The position numbers were made by a program, and so were the translations under genes. From contig MPMJ01000001.1 in NCBI GenBank assembly GCA_002238425.1, positions 1-64,000 on the forward strand: a stretch of 64,000 nucleotides of DNA, read 5' to 3'. This DNA is from SAR202 cluster bacterium bin16 (GTDB lineage: Bacteria; Chloroflexota; Dehalococcoidia; Lucifugimonadales; Australimonadaceae). A model generated the notes under the pieces. The model saw nothing but the letters and a program-made list of their open reading frames with translations. It ran no database searches and was not told where the DNA came from. Shown piece by piece: positions 38,803 to 47,955 of this stretch (within the stretch, counting starts at the first letter, position 1; each line of letters begins with the position of its first letter).

Positions 38803-40113
38803 CTAACGGCCCGCAGCCCGCGCGAAGATCTCCTCTGCCGTGCGCGCGATGGGCCCGTACTTGCCGGTGGGGCTGCGAACGAGCTTGCCCGTGTCCGGGT
38901 CCTTCTCGCCGGACATGGGCAGGGCCTGGAACGCTCCGCCTATCTGACGGCGTCCCTTCAGCCTGCGCTCGCCGGGCGCGCGGTGCTCATCGAAGGTGAA
39001 GATGATCTCGTTCTCCGCGGGGTCGCGGAACGTATTCATCGGGTCGATGCCGTCCTCAACCAGCCGCATCTGCTCTTCCAGCAGCTTGCGGTACATGATG
39101 ATGCCGATGTCCGACTGCCCCAGCTTCTCCAGGTGGCGCTTCGCGATGGGCCCCTGCGTCCACCACGCCATCGTGTCCTGCCCGATGACGAAGTTCACGG
39201 CAGCGCGGCCTTCCTCGTCGACATAAGGCACGTCGTAGCCCGGAATCTCTTCCTGTGGCTCCAGCTCGACGCCCTCCGGCGGCACGTAGACGTTGTAGAG
39301 GATGTGCCACGTGGTCGTATCGTCTATCGGCACGCGCATCTGGAATCCGGTGGTGCCGCCGAGCCAGTTCGGGAAGATGATGGGATGGCCGATCGTCCAC
39401 TCCGGGTCGTCCTCAGTCGTCCCCTCGACCACGCGCTTCTTCACGAGACCGTTCGCGTAGCGGTCGAACCCGATCTTCTGATGCGTGCGCCGGGCGATCT
39501 CGCTGCGGTCCGCTATCGTGCCCTCGCGCTCGAGCACGGCACTCGTCTGGTAGACGTGCAGCCATTCCGTGTGGACGGGGTCCATCGAGTTCTCCATGCA
39601 CTGCAGCCAGTTGCAGGGCAGAACGGTGGTCCCAATGTCGCGCAACACGTTGTCCCATGCGAGCAGGTCCCATCGCGGCAACAGCGGCGCGGGCGCAGGG
39701 CCCATGTACGCCCAGAGCAGTCCGCCTAGTACCTCCACGGGGTAGGCGGTGACGCGCACCTTCTCCTTGAACCTGCCGTCAGGGTGTACGGTCTCCTCGA
39801 ACGGCTGCTCGATGCACTGGCCGGTCTCGTCCATCATCCAGCCGTGATACATGCAGCGCAGGCCGTGCTCCTCCGGTATGCCGTAGGAGAGGTCGACACG
39901 TCGGTGGGGGCAGAAGCGGTCGAGCAGTCCATACTCGCCGGAGCGGTCGCGGTAGAGGACGAGGTCCTCCCCCAGGATACGAACAGGCGTAGTGGGTCTC
40001 TTGTTCAGTTCCGACGTGACCGCGACGGGCTGCCAGTAGCGCCGCATCAACTCGCCCATCGGCGTGCCCGGTCCTACGCGCGTGAGCCGTTCGTTCTCAG
40101 CCGTTGACAGCAT
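38803..40113 (-). CDS. Rieske [2Fe-2S] aromatic ring-hydroxylating oxygenase alpha-type subunit
   Basis: [33 protein letters not shown] (CxH..CxxH), DPVHTEWLH. Confidence 0.93.
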   Translation of the reverse strand: MLSTAENERLTRVGPGTPMGELMRRYWQPVAVTSELNKRPTTPVRILGEDLVLYRDRSGEYGLLDRFCPHRRVDLSYGIPEEHGLRCMYHGWMMDETGQCIEQPFEETVHPDGRFKEKVRVTAYPVEVLGGLLWAYMGPAPAPLLPRWDLLAWDNVLRDIGTTVLPCNWLQCMENSMDPVHTEWLHVYQTSAVLEREGTIADRSEIARRTHQKIGFDRYANGLVKKRVVEGTTEDDPEWTIGHPIIFPNWLGGTTGFQMRVPIDDTTTWHILYNVYVPPEGVELEPQEEIPGYDVPYVDEEGRAAVNFVIGQDTMAWWTQGPIAKRHLEKLGQSDIGIIMYRKLLEEQMRLVEDGIDPMNTFRDPAENEIIFTFDEHRAPGERRLKGRRQIGGAFQALPMSGEKDPDTGKLVRSPTGKYGPIARTAEEIFARAAGR

Positions 40114-40170
40114 GATGGCGCCCCCTGTTCCGTACGTCGGGCGCATGATACGCCGGGGTACATGGAGCGT

Positions 40171-41496
40171 CTACGCGGACGGAATAGCCCGGCGCTTCGC
40201 CTCTGCGAAGGTCTCCTCCGCCGTGAAGGCGATGGGGCTGTACCTGCCCGTGAGGCTGGGTACGTGCCTGCCCGTTTCCGGCTGGCGCTCGCCGGACATG
40301 GGTACAGCCATGAACGCGCCCCCGAGTTGCAGCAGACCCTTCTCGGGGCGCGCTCCCGGCGCCCGGTACTCATCGAACGAGTAAAGAGTCTCGTTCTCCG
40401 CAGGGTCGCGGAACGTGTTCATCGGGTCGACGCCGTCCTCCACGAGCCGTATCTGCTCCTCCAGGAGCTTGCGGTACATGATGACGCCGACGTCCGACTG
40501 CCCAAGCTTCTCTCTCGTCCGGTCCGCTATCGGCCCCTGCGTAACCCAGGCCGACGAATCCTGCGCGACCACGAAGTTCTGCAGGTAACGCCCGTCCTCG
40601 CCCACATAAGGAACGTCGTAGCCGGGTATCTCCTCCTGCGGCTCCAGTTCGACGCCCTCCGGCGGCACGTAGACGTGGTAGAAGAAGTTCAACGTGTGGG
40701 TGTCGTCCACTGGCACGCGCATCTGGAAGCCGTTGATGATGCTCACCCACGTTGGAAAGATGATGGGGTGGCCGACCGTCCACTCGCGGTCCTGCTCGGT
40801 CGTGCCCTCGACGACACGTCTCTTGATGACGCCGTTCTCGTATCGGTCCAACCCGATCTTCCGGTGCGGGCGCCGCGGCATCTCGTTGCGGTCGGCTATC
40901 GAACCCTCGCGCTCCAGGACCGCGCTCGTCAGGTTGACGTGCAGCCATTCGGTATGGACGGGGTCGACCGCGTTCTCCACGCACTGGAGCCAGTTGCACG
41001 GCAGCACCACGACGCCGATGTCACGCAGCACGTTGTCCCACACCAGCAGATCCCAACGCGGCAGCAACGGCACGGGAGCGGGCCCCATGTACGCCCACAG
41101 CAACCCGCCCAGCTCCTGCACCGGATAGGCTGCGACGCGCACCTTCTCCTTGAACCTGCCGTCCGGGTGGACGGTCTCCTCGAACGGCTGCTCGATGCAC
41201 TGCCCGTCCGCGTCGAACATCCAGCCGTGGTACATGCACCGCAGGCCATGCTGCTCCGGTATGCCGTAGGAGAGGTCGACGCGGCGATGGGCGCAGTACC
41301 GGTCGATCAGCCCGTACTCGCCGGAGCGGTCGCGGTAGAGGACGAGGTCCTCGCCGAGGATGCGCACGGGCTTCGTGGGCCTGGCGTTCAACTCGGAGGT
41401 GACGGCGATGGGCTGCCAGTAACGGCGCATCAGTGCGCCCATCGGCGTGCCCGGCCCTACCCGCGTGAGCCGTTCGTTCTCAGCCGCTGACAACAT
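40171..41496 (-). CDS. Rieske [2Fe-2S] oxygenase (tandem paralog)
   Basis: CAHRRVDLSYGIPEQHGLRCMYHGWMFDADGQC; DPVHTEWLH. Confidence 0.93.
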   Translation of the reverse strand: MLSAAENERLTRVGPGTPMGALMRRYWQPIAVTSELNARPTKPVRILGEDLVLYRDRSGEYGLIDRYCAHRRVDLSYGIPEQHGLRCMYHGWMFDADGQCIEQPFEETVHPDGRFKEKVRVAAYPVQELGGLLWAYMGPAPVPLLPRWDLLVWDNVLRDIGVVVLPCNWLQCVENAVDPVHTEWLHVNLTSAVLEREGSIADRNEMPRRPHRKIGLDRYENGVIKRRVVEGTTEQDREWTVGHPIIFPTWVSIINGFQMRVPVDDTHTLNFFYHVYVPPEGVELEPQEEIPGYDVPYVGEDGRYLQNFVVAQDSSAWVTQGPIADRTREKLGQSDVGVIMYRKLLEEQIRLVEDGVDPMNTFRDPAENETLYSFDEYRAPGARPEKGLLQLGGAFMAVPMSGERQPETGRHVPSLTGRYSPIAFTAEETFAEAKRRAIPSA

Positions 41497-41644
41497 AGGC
41501 CGCATGATACGCAGGGGGGTGGTTCATCGCCACTGACTCCCCGGTGTCGTGACACCTGCCCCTTACCCGGATGCCGCTGAGTCTCTACGATGGTTCTGCA
41601 AGGAACGGGCGCCTGCGGCAAGCCCCAGGCTGGCCGCTCAAGGG

Positions 41645-41771
41645 GTGGCTCCAAATGGCCCCAAACCTCGCTCATCCGGCCCCGAATCGGCCCCGTTTCA
41701 GCCTCAAACCGGCCCCGCGCAGCCCTCGGTCTCACGAGTGAATGGGGCCAAATGGGGCCGGATGGAGCCAC
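41645..41771. repeat. Imperfect inverted repeat in divergent intergenic region
   Basis: Arms gtggctccaaatggcccc (41645-41662) and ggggccggatggagccac (41754-41771), 14 of 18 positions complementary. Confidence 0.5.
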
Positions 41772-41877
41772 TTGCTGAGAACGCAAGGCAGGGAGTGACT
41801 GCTGGCGCTTGCCCTGCCCTTGCCCTGCGACTCGTATCGGGGTAGCCTCGCAGGAAACGAACGGCTGGGAGCGCGCC

Positions 41878-43572
41878 ATGTACGACCTGCTGATCAAGAA
41901 CGGAAGAGTCGCTGACGGATCGGGCATGCCCTCGTTCATCGCCGACGTCGGCATCGTGGACGGACGCGTCGCCGACGTGGGCCGCCTCTCCGGTCCGGCG
42001 CAGCGCACCATCGACGCCGAAGGACGCGTCGTCGCGCCCGGGTTCATCGACAACCACTGCCACTTCGACGCGCAGGCCACGTGGGACCCGCTCTGCACCT
42101 TCTCTCCGCAGCACGGCGTCACGAGCGTCATCTTCGGCAACTGCTCACTGACGCTCGCACCGGTGAAGCCGGAGGACCACGACGCCCTCGCGATGATGCT
42201 CTCACGCGTCGAGGCGATCCCCATGGAGAGCCTCCAGGAAGGCATCCCGTGGGAGTGGACAACGTTCGGCGGCTACCTCGACTTCCTCGACCAGCGCCTT
42301 GGCGTCAACGCGGGCTCGCTCGTAGGCCACTCCGCGATTCGCCGCTGGGTCATGGGCGACGAGTCGTTCCAGCGCGCCGAGGCCACACCCGCCGAGATGG
42401 AAGAGATGAAGCAACTCATCCGCGATTCCATCCGGCAGGGCGCACTCGGTCTCTCGTTCAACCGCAACAGCGGCCACATGGACCTGCTCGGACGCCCCAT
42501 CCCCGGCATCGTGCCTCCCGTCGAGGAGTTGTACGAGCTCGCCACTGCGCTCCGCGATGTGGGCGCTGGCGTCGTGCAGTGCGGCGCGGCGTACCCGCTG
42601 GAGATACGCGACGGCTTCGCCACGAAACTCGGCGAGTACGCGCAGCGCCCCGTCGTCTACAACCAGATCGTCCACCACCCCAGCGAGCCTGACCGGTGGA
42701 AGCGCCACCTCGACATCGTCGAGCGCGGCATCGCCGAAGGGAAGCAGGTGTACCCCGTCATCAACCCGCGCCCCCAGGCGCAGCGCTTCACCATGCGCAA
42801 CGCCCAGATATTCGACCGGATGCCCACCTGGCGCGACGTGATGCTCGGTTCTGTCGAGGAGAAGGCCGCCGCCTTCCGCGACCCTGCGGTGCGCGACAAA
42901 CTCCGCGCTGAGGCCGTGGACGGCAAGGGCCTGCCATCCGGCGCGCTGCCCGTCACGTGGGAGCGAATATTCATCACCCGCACGCTCAAGGAGCGCAACA
43001 GCGCATACAAGGGCATGAGCATCGCGGAGATGGCCGAAGCCCAGGGCAAGGATGTCATCGACGGTTTCCTCGACCTCGTGCTGGACGAGGACCTCGGGAC
43101 CGGCATGCAGAACAGCCAGGCCGGCGCGGACGGCGGCGTGATGGGTCAGCTCATCGCCAGCCCCTACACCGTCATCGGCCTCTCGGACGCAGGCGCGCAC
43201 GTCGTTTTCGAGGCAGGTTACGGCTACAGCACGGTCGTCCTCGGCAAGTGGGTACGCGAGGAGGGCGCGCTCTCGCTGGAGGAAGCGGTGCGGAAGCTCA
43301 GCTTCATGCAGGCTTCGCTCTTCGGACTGCACGACCGCGGCCTGCTGCGCCCCGGATTCGCCGCCGACGTAGTGGTGTTCGACCCGGACACCGTCGGCGC
43401 GGAAGAGCCGGACGAGGTGAACGACCTCCCCGGTGGGCTGATGCGCCTGCGCCAGAAGGCGAACGGCGTGGACTACACTATAGTTAACGGAGAGGTGCTG
43501 CTGGAGGATGGCGAGCACACCGGAGCATACCCGGGCCGCACGCTCCGCAGCCGCGCGCCGGTGCCCGCGTAG
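41878..43572 (+). CDS. N-acyl-D-amino-acid deacylase / amidohydrolase family 3
   Basis: YDLLIKNGRVADGSGMPSFIADVGIVDGRV, APGFIDNHCHFDAQATWDPLCTFSPQHGVTSVIFGNCSLTLAP. Confidence 0.9.
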   Translation: MYDLLIKNGRVADGSGMPSFIADVGIVDGRVADVGRLSGPAQRTIDAEGRVVAPGFIDNHCHFDAQATWDPLCTFSPQHGVTSVIFGNCSLTLAPVKPEDHDALAMMLSRVEAIPMESLQEGIPWEWTTFGGYLDFLDQRLGVNAGSLVGHSAIRRWVMGDESFQRAEATPAEMEEMKQLIRDSIRQGALGLSFNRNSGHMDLLGRPIPGIVPPVEELYELATALRDVGAGVVQCGAAYPLEIRDGFATKLGEYAQRPVVYNQIVHHPSEPDRWKRHLDIVERGIAEGKQVYPVINPRPQAQRFTMRNAQIFDRMPTWRDVMLGSVEEKAAAFRDPAVRDKLRAEAVDGKGLPSGALPVTWERIFITRTLKERNSAYKGMSIAEMAEAQGKDVIDGFLDLVLDEDLGTGMQNSQAGADGGVMGQLIASPYTVIGLSDAGAHVVFEAGYGYSTVVLGKWVREEGALSLEEAVRKLSFMQASLFGLHDRGLLRPGFAADVVVFDPDTVGAEEPDEVNDLPGGLMRLRQKANGVDYTIVNGEVLLEDGEHTGAYPGRTLRSRAPVPA

Positions 43573-43621
43573 CAGTCCCGTCGTTCACAGCAGCCCTCGA
43601 CATTCCCGCACCTCACCCGTC

Positions 43622-43641
43622 ATTCCCGCGAAAGCGGGAAT
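43622..43641. repeat. REP-like palindrome ATTCCCGC-GAAA-GCGGGAAT
   Basis: Perfect 8-bp arms; same family as 21562-21581; half copy near 43601. Confidence 0.65.
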
Positions 43642-43655
43642 CCAGGAGCAAACAG

Positions 43656-43880
43656 GTGGACTACCGCGCCCTGACGAAACAGGACAACCCCCCGAAGGGT
43701 CAGGGCGGTGCGGTAGGCGACGAGTACGTCACCTACGAGATAGAGCGCGACAAGGCGCCGAAGCTCGCCGAGTGGCTGAACCAGATGGACGCGAACGGCT
43801 ACGAGCTGGCGGCGCTGGAAGGCTACGGTGGCGGAGGCTCTGTGTACCTGATGGCAGTAATGCGCCAGAAGCAACGGTAA
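43656..43880 (+). CDS. DUF4177-like small protein
   Basis: YVTYEIERDKAPKLAEWLNQMDANGYELAALEGYGGGGSVYLMAVMRQ; GTG start with AGGAG 43644-43648. Confidence 0.6.
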   Translation: MDYRALTKQDNPPKGQGGAVGDEYVTYEIERDKAPKLAEWLNQMDANGYELAALEGYGGGGSVYLMAVMRQKQR

Positions 43881-43896
43881 GTAGGAGGTTCCCGGT

Positions 43897-44433
43897 ATGA
43901 CGACCGAGATGGCCACGCTGGCCGGAGGCTGCTTCTGGTGCCTGGAGGCCGTGTACGAACAGGTGCGCGGCGTCGAGAAGGTCGTCAACGGCTACACCGG
44001 CGGCACGACCGTTGACCCTACCTACTACGCGGTCTGCTCCGGCAACACCGGCCACGCCGAGGCCGTACAGCTCACCTACGACCCGGACATCGTCTCGTAC
44101 CGCCAGCTGGTCGAACTCTTCTTCACGATGCACGACCCGACGACGCTCAACCGCCAGGGGCCGGACACCGGCACGCAGTACCGCTCCGCCATCTACTACC
44201 ACGATGACGAGCAGCGCCGGATCGCAGAAGAGATCATCGCCGACTTCACGGAGCGCCGCGTCTGGCGCGACCCCATCGTCACCGAGTTGCAGCCGCTCGA
44301 CGTCTTCTACGACGCCGAGGACTACCACCAGCAGTACTTCCGCAACAATCCGTGGGCGGGCTACTGCCAGGTCATCATCGCGCCGAAGGTCGCCAAGCTC
44401 CGCAAGGAGCACCTGGAAGCGCTCAAGGCCTGA
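43897..44433 (+). CDS. msrA: Peptide-methionine (S)-S-oxide reductase MsrA
   Basis: TLAGGCFWCLEAVYEQVRGVEKVVNGYTGG; FFTMHDPTTLNRQGPDTGTQYRSAIYY; EDYHQQYF. Confidence 0.95.
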   Translation: MTTEMATLAGGCFWCLEAVYEQVRGVEKVVNGYTGGTTVDPTYYAVCSGNTGHAEAVQLTYDPDIVSYRQLVELFFTMHDPTTLNRQGPDTGTQYRSAIYYHDDEQRRIAEEIIADFTERRVWRDPIVTELQPLDVFYDAEDYHQQYFRNNPWAGYCQVIIAPKVAKLRKEHLEALKA

Positions 44434-44553
44434 CTCCAAGGGCCTCGTTCCCTCTCCGTAGAAGTAGTGGGCAACGCGCTTCAGCCCTCGGTGAGGGTGA
44501 ATCGGACAGCAGCGCGTTGACCCATCGGTATCCTCCCGCCGATAATTGATGTG

Positions 44554-44572
44554 GGCCGCTCGACGAGCGGCC
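44554..44572 (+). terminator. Hairpin followed by T-containing tail, possible msrA terminator
   Basis: GGCCGCTCG-A-CGAGCGGCC then TTATCTTC. Confidence 0.4.
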
Positions 44573-44602
44573 TTATCTTCGGAATACCCCCAAGGAGGAG
44601 TT

Positions 44603-45046
44603 ATGGCAATCACCCGATCTGCGCACGCCGTTTGGAGCGGCGACCTGTTCTCCGGCACCGGCACGGTCACCGCGTCGTCGTCCGGCGCGTACAACGAGCT
44701 TCCCGTCTCATGGAAGGCGCGCAGCGACGAGGCCGCAGGCCCCAGCACCAGCCCCGAGGAGCTGGTCGCCGCAGCCCACGCGAGTTGCTTCTGCATGGCG
44801 CTCTCCGCCCGCCTCGGAGCCGACCGCAAGGTCGCGACCCGGCTGGAAGCGGACGCCACGGTCACGTTCGAGCTGTTCGAGGGCGGCGCGAAGGTCGCGT
44901 CCAGCGCGCTCAAAGTCGTAGGCGAAGTGCCTGACATGAGCGAGGCCGACTTCCAACAGGCCGCAGAGGACGCCAAGAACGGCTGTCCCATCTCAACCGC
45001 GATGGCTGGCAACGTCGAGCTCAGCGTCGAGGCGTCGCTGGCGTAG
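44603..45046 (+). CDS. OsmC/Ohr family peroxiredoxin
   Basis: GPSTSPEELVAAAHASCFCMALSARL; PISTAMAGNVELSVEASL; GGAGGAG SD-like. Confidence 0.9.
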   Translation: MAITRSAHAVWSGDLFSGTGTVTASSSGAYNELPVSWKARSDEAAGPSTSPEELVAAAHASCFCMALSARLGADRKVATRLEADATVTFELFEGGAKVASSALKVVGEVPDMSEADFQQAAEDAKNGCPISTAMAGNVELSVEASLA

Positions 45047-45073
45047 CCCCCCGCTAACGCAGGCCTATAGCGA

Positions 45074-45101
45074 GGAGCCCTCCCGAAATCGGGAGGGCTC
45101 C
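45074..45101. terminator. Bidirectional-capable terminator hairpin
   Basis: Perfect 13-bp stem GGAGCCCTCCCGA-aa-TCGGGAGGGCTCC between convergent genes. Confidence 0.75.
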
Positions 45102-45131
45102 TTCGTGTCAGCCGTGACTTCCGCCGTCGGG

Positions 45132-46415
45132 CTAGTCCACACCGCCTGCGAGTGTGATGAAGCCCTCACGGAGCACCGGGTCCTCCAGCGCGATCAGGCC
45201 CTCCTGCAGCACCTGCACGATCTCGTCAGGTCCTGCATAACCAACCTCACGGTTGAGGAGGGACATCGCTTCCAGGAACTCGGGGTCATGCGCCGTAGCG
45301 CGGAATGCGTCCACCCAGACCTGGTAGATGTGGTCCGGCGTGTCCGGGTGCATGATGAACAGCCGTGACATCTTGTCGTTGATCGTCTCGGTGACGCTGA
45401 ACAGCGTCTTCTGCTCCTCCGTCAGGTCGATGATGTCGAACACGTGCGGCGGTAGCTCGGCCCCGAGATCGTTCACAACGTAGTTCGTAAACGCCTGGTC
45501 GGTAGACGGGTCAGCGCCCCAGTAGAAGAGCGGCACGATCTGCTGCTGCTCTACCCACTCGGGGAAGAGGCTCTTCGCCGTGGCCTCAGATCCTCTGGTG
45601 GTGATGTCGATCTCACGCCGGTCGAACGCCGCGGCGATGTCGGAGGAGCCGGGGTAGCCGTAGATGTTCTTGATGGGGCCGCCGACCAGCTCGATGAACG
45701 TCGTGGCAAGTCCTCCGCTGTCGCCCGGCTCGGTTGCGCCAACCTTGAGTTCGCCGCCGGCATTCGCCACGGCCTCATCCCACGTCGTGCCCAAGTCTCG
45801 GAAGGCGAACTGCGCGCTCACCGTCGATACTGCTGAGGCCGTGCCGATGATTCTGATTTCATTCATGTCAAAGTCGGGCACGTCTATGCCAACCAGTTCG
45901 CGCTTGAAGAAGCGCGGGTGCACGACGGCAGCGGCATAACCCTCAGGCTCGATGTCGACCAGCGTCGGCCGGAATATCCGCTCTCCCCCGCCGCCGGTCA
46001 GATTCCTGACGAGGATGCGCGGGTTACCGGGCAGGTGCCTGGGCAGGAACTTCGCCACCACTCGTCCGAACGTGTCGTAGCCGCCGCCCGGCGAGAAGCC
46101 GACGTTGATGGAGATGCGCTTATTCTTGAAATGCTCCTCCGGGTCGAAGCCGGGGATGGGCGTCGCCGTCGGGGGTGGGGGTGACGTCGGGGTTGGAGTG
46201 GGTGGCGGCGGGGTGACACCCGGTGGGAGCGGCGTCGGTGTGGCCGCTGGTTCCTCCGGTTCCATGGCGTCCATGGCCGTCGGCGTAGGCGTAACCGCAG
46301 GCACAGGTGTAGGTGTAGCTGTGGGATCAGGCTCTTCGTCGCCTCCACAGGCGACAGCCAGGAGCGCCGCCATGAGCAGCGCCAGTGTAAGGGCGAAGAG
46401 TCGCGTCAAACGCAT
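45132..46415 (-). CDS. Tripartite tricarboxylate transporter (Bug/TctC-like) substrate-binding lipoprotein
   Basis: Signal plus lipobox VACGG; PT-rich linker; ISINVGFSPGGGYDTFGRVVAKFLPRHLPGNPRILVRNLTGGGG. Confidence 0.85.
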   Translation of the reverse strand: MRLTRLFALTLALLMAALLAVACGGDEEPDPTATPTPVPAVTPTPTAMDAMEPEEPAATPTPLPPGVTPPPPTPTPTSPPPPTATPIPGFDPEEHFKNKRISINVGFSPGGGYDTFGRVVAKFLPRHLPGNPRILVRNLTGGGGERIFRPTLVDIEPEGYAAAVVHPRFFKRELVGIDVPDFDMNEIRIIGTASAVSTVSAQFAFRDLGTTWDEAVANAGGELKVGATEPGDSGGLATTFIELVGGPIKNIYGYPGSSDIAAAFDRREIDITTRGSEATAKSLFPEWVEQQQIVPLFYWGADPSTDQAFTNYVVNDLGAELPPHVFDIIDLTEEQKTLFSVTETINDKMSRLFIMHPDTPDHIYQVWVDAFRATAHDPEFLEAMSLLNREVGYAGPDEIVQVLQEGLIALEDPVLREGFITLAGGVD

Positions 46416-46583
46416 GTCTTTCCTCCCGCGCTGCGAGTGGGCTCGCAGACACGGAGCGAACGATAACAGGCGGGTACTGTCAATGCCAAGCGTTGGGAGC
46501 GATTTCGCTGTTGAAGTTAGGCAGTTTTGATTGGCCGTCTAATAAGTGATAATCTTCCTGCGAATCTTCGCAAGAGCTATTCG

Positions 46584-47111
46584 ATGCAAAACCCGAACGA
46601 TACCGCCCAATCGCTACGTGCCACAGGGCACCGCGTCACCATCCAGCGTGTCGCCGTGCTGGACGCCATCCGCGAGATGGGTGGGCACGTCGCCGTCGAC
46701 CAGGTCGCGGCGAGGGTGCGCGAGAAGCATCCCCAGATGGACCTCGCGACCGTCTACCGCACCGCAGGACTGCTCAGCCGCCTGCACCTGTTGAACGAAG
46801 TCTCCATCGGCGGTGTGAACCATTACGAGTACTCTGCTCCGGGCAAGCGGCACGGCCATATGGTGTGCGAACACTGCGACAGGGCCATACATGCCTCAAC
46901 GACACACCTCGACGAACTGCGTGAGGCTCTTCTGCGCGACACCGGTTTCGAACTGCACCTGGAGCACCTCACGATGAGCGGGCTCTGCCAGGATTGCCGG
47001 CAGGATGAGGAGCACTCGCACAGCGGCCACACGCACGCCCAGACCCAACACCACGAACACTCTATGTCACCTGCGCTTGACCGCGGCGCCGGAATGGGAA
47101 GCCAGCAGTGA
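46584..47111 (+). CDS. Fur-family metalloregulator with His-rich C-terminus
   Basis: GHRVTIQRVAVLDAI, DLATVYRTAGLLSRLHLL, HGHMVCEHCDRAIH, CQDCRQDEEHSHSGHTH. Confidence 0.9.
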   Translation: MQNPNDTAQSLRATGHRVTIQRVAVLDAIREMGGHVAVDQVAARVREKHPQMDLATVYRTAGLLSRLHLLNEVSIGGVNHYEYSAPGKRHGHMVCEHCDRAIHASTTHLDELREALLRDTGFELHLEHLTMSGLCQDCRQDEEHSHSGHTHAQTQHHEHSMSPALDRGAGMGSQQ

Positions 47112-47854
47112 TAGAAGCCACTTCCGGCATATGGGCCATCCTGGCCATCGGGATGCTGCTGGGACTGAAGCACGCCACCGACGCCGACCACGTCGTGGCC
47201 GTCGCGACCTTCGCGACGGAGCATGGCAACGTATGGCGCGGGCTATGGGTCGGCGCATCGTGGGGGCTCGGACACACGACTCCGCTGCTCATCCTCGGCA
47301 TCGTCATCCTGCTGGTGAAGGAGGCCCTGCTCGACCGCTACGAGGACGTCGCGCCCGTGCTGGAGTTCGGCGTAGGAATCATGCTGGTCTTCCTCGGAGC
47401 CCAGGTCTTTTACAACCTCCGCCGGGGCACGTTGCACGCGCATTCGCACCAGCACGAAGGCCATGCTCACGTGCACGTTCATGCGACGCACCACGAGGGC
47501 AGCGAACCCGGCAACGGGAACGGACTCCACGAGATCCTCCGTCCACAGTTCCGCCTCAAGTCGTTTGGGGTCGGCATCGTGCACGGTCTCGCCGGGAGCG
47601 CGGCAGTGATGCTGGTGCTCCTGCCGCAGATAGAAGTGTTCTGGGTGGGACTGGGCTACTTGGTGGTGTTCGGCGTCGGGACCATCGCTTCCATGGCTCT
47701 CATCACCATCGCCCTGGGTGTGCCGTTCGCACTCACGACGCGCGCAAGGCAGTGGCAGCAGGCGATCGCTGGCGTAGCAGGCGCCGCGAGCCTCTTGTTC
47801 GGCGTGGCGCTGATGGCCGAGATAGCGACCGGCGCGGCTATCATCCCGTTCTGA
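47108..47854 (+). CDS. UreH/NiCoT-like metal transporter
   Basis: GLKHATDADHVVAVATFA motif; His-rich loop HAHSHQHEGHAHVHVHATHH; ATGA-type overlap with fur-like gene. Confidence 0.85.
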   Translation: MIEATSGIWAILAIGMLLGLKHATDADHVVAVATFATEHGNVWRGLWVGASWGLGHTTPLLILGIVILLVKEALLDRYEDVAPVLEFGVGIMLVFLGAQVFYNLRRGTLHAHSHQHEGHAHVHVHATHHEGSEPGNGNGLHEILRPQFRLKSFGVGIVHGLAGSAAVMLVLLPQIEVFWVGLGYLVVFGVGTIASMALITIALGVPFALTTRARQWQQAIAGVAGAASLLFGVALMAEIATGAAIIPF

Positions 47855-47955
47855 GGCCCCTCATCGGTCGTGCGCCGACCGCGAAATACCTCTCATGCGG
47901 TTCTCGGCTATAGTTGCGCGCGTACGCAGCAAACCTGAACAAGTGAGCGGGGTGC

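Noticed and set aside
40162-41490. 442-aa plus-strand ORF and the 332-aa ORF at 38731
   Set aside because: Antisense shadows of the Rieske oxygenases; same repetitive composition in both.
41457-42245. 262-aa minus-strand ORF
   Set aside because: Overlaps the divergent intergenic region and the deacylase start; no recognisable domain.
42202-43518. 438-aa minus-strand ORF
   Set aside because: Antisense to the amidohydrolase-3 gene.
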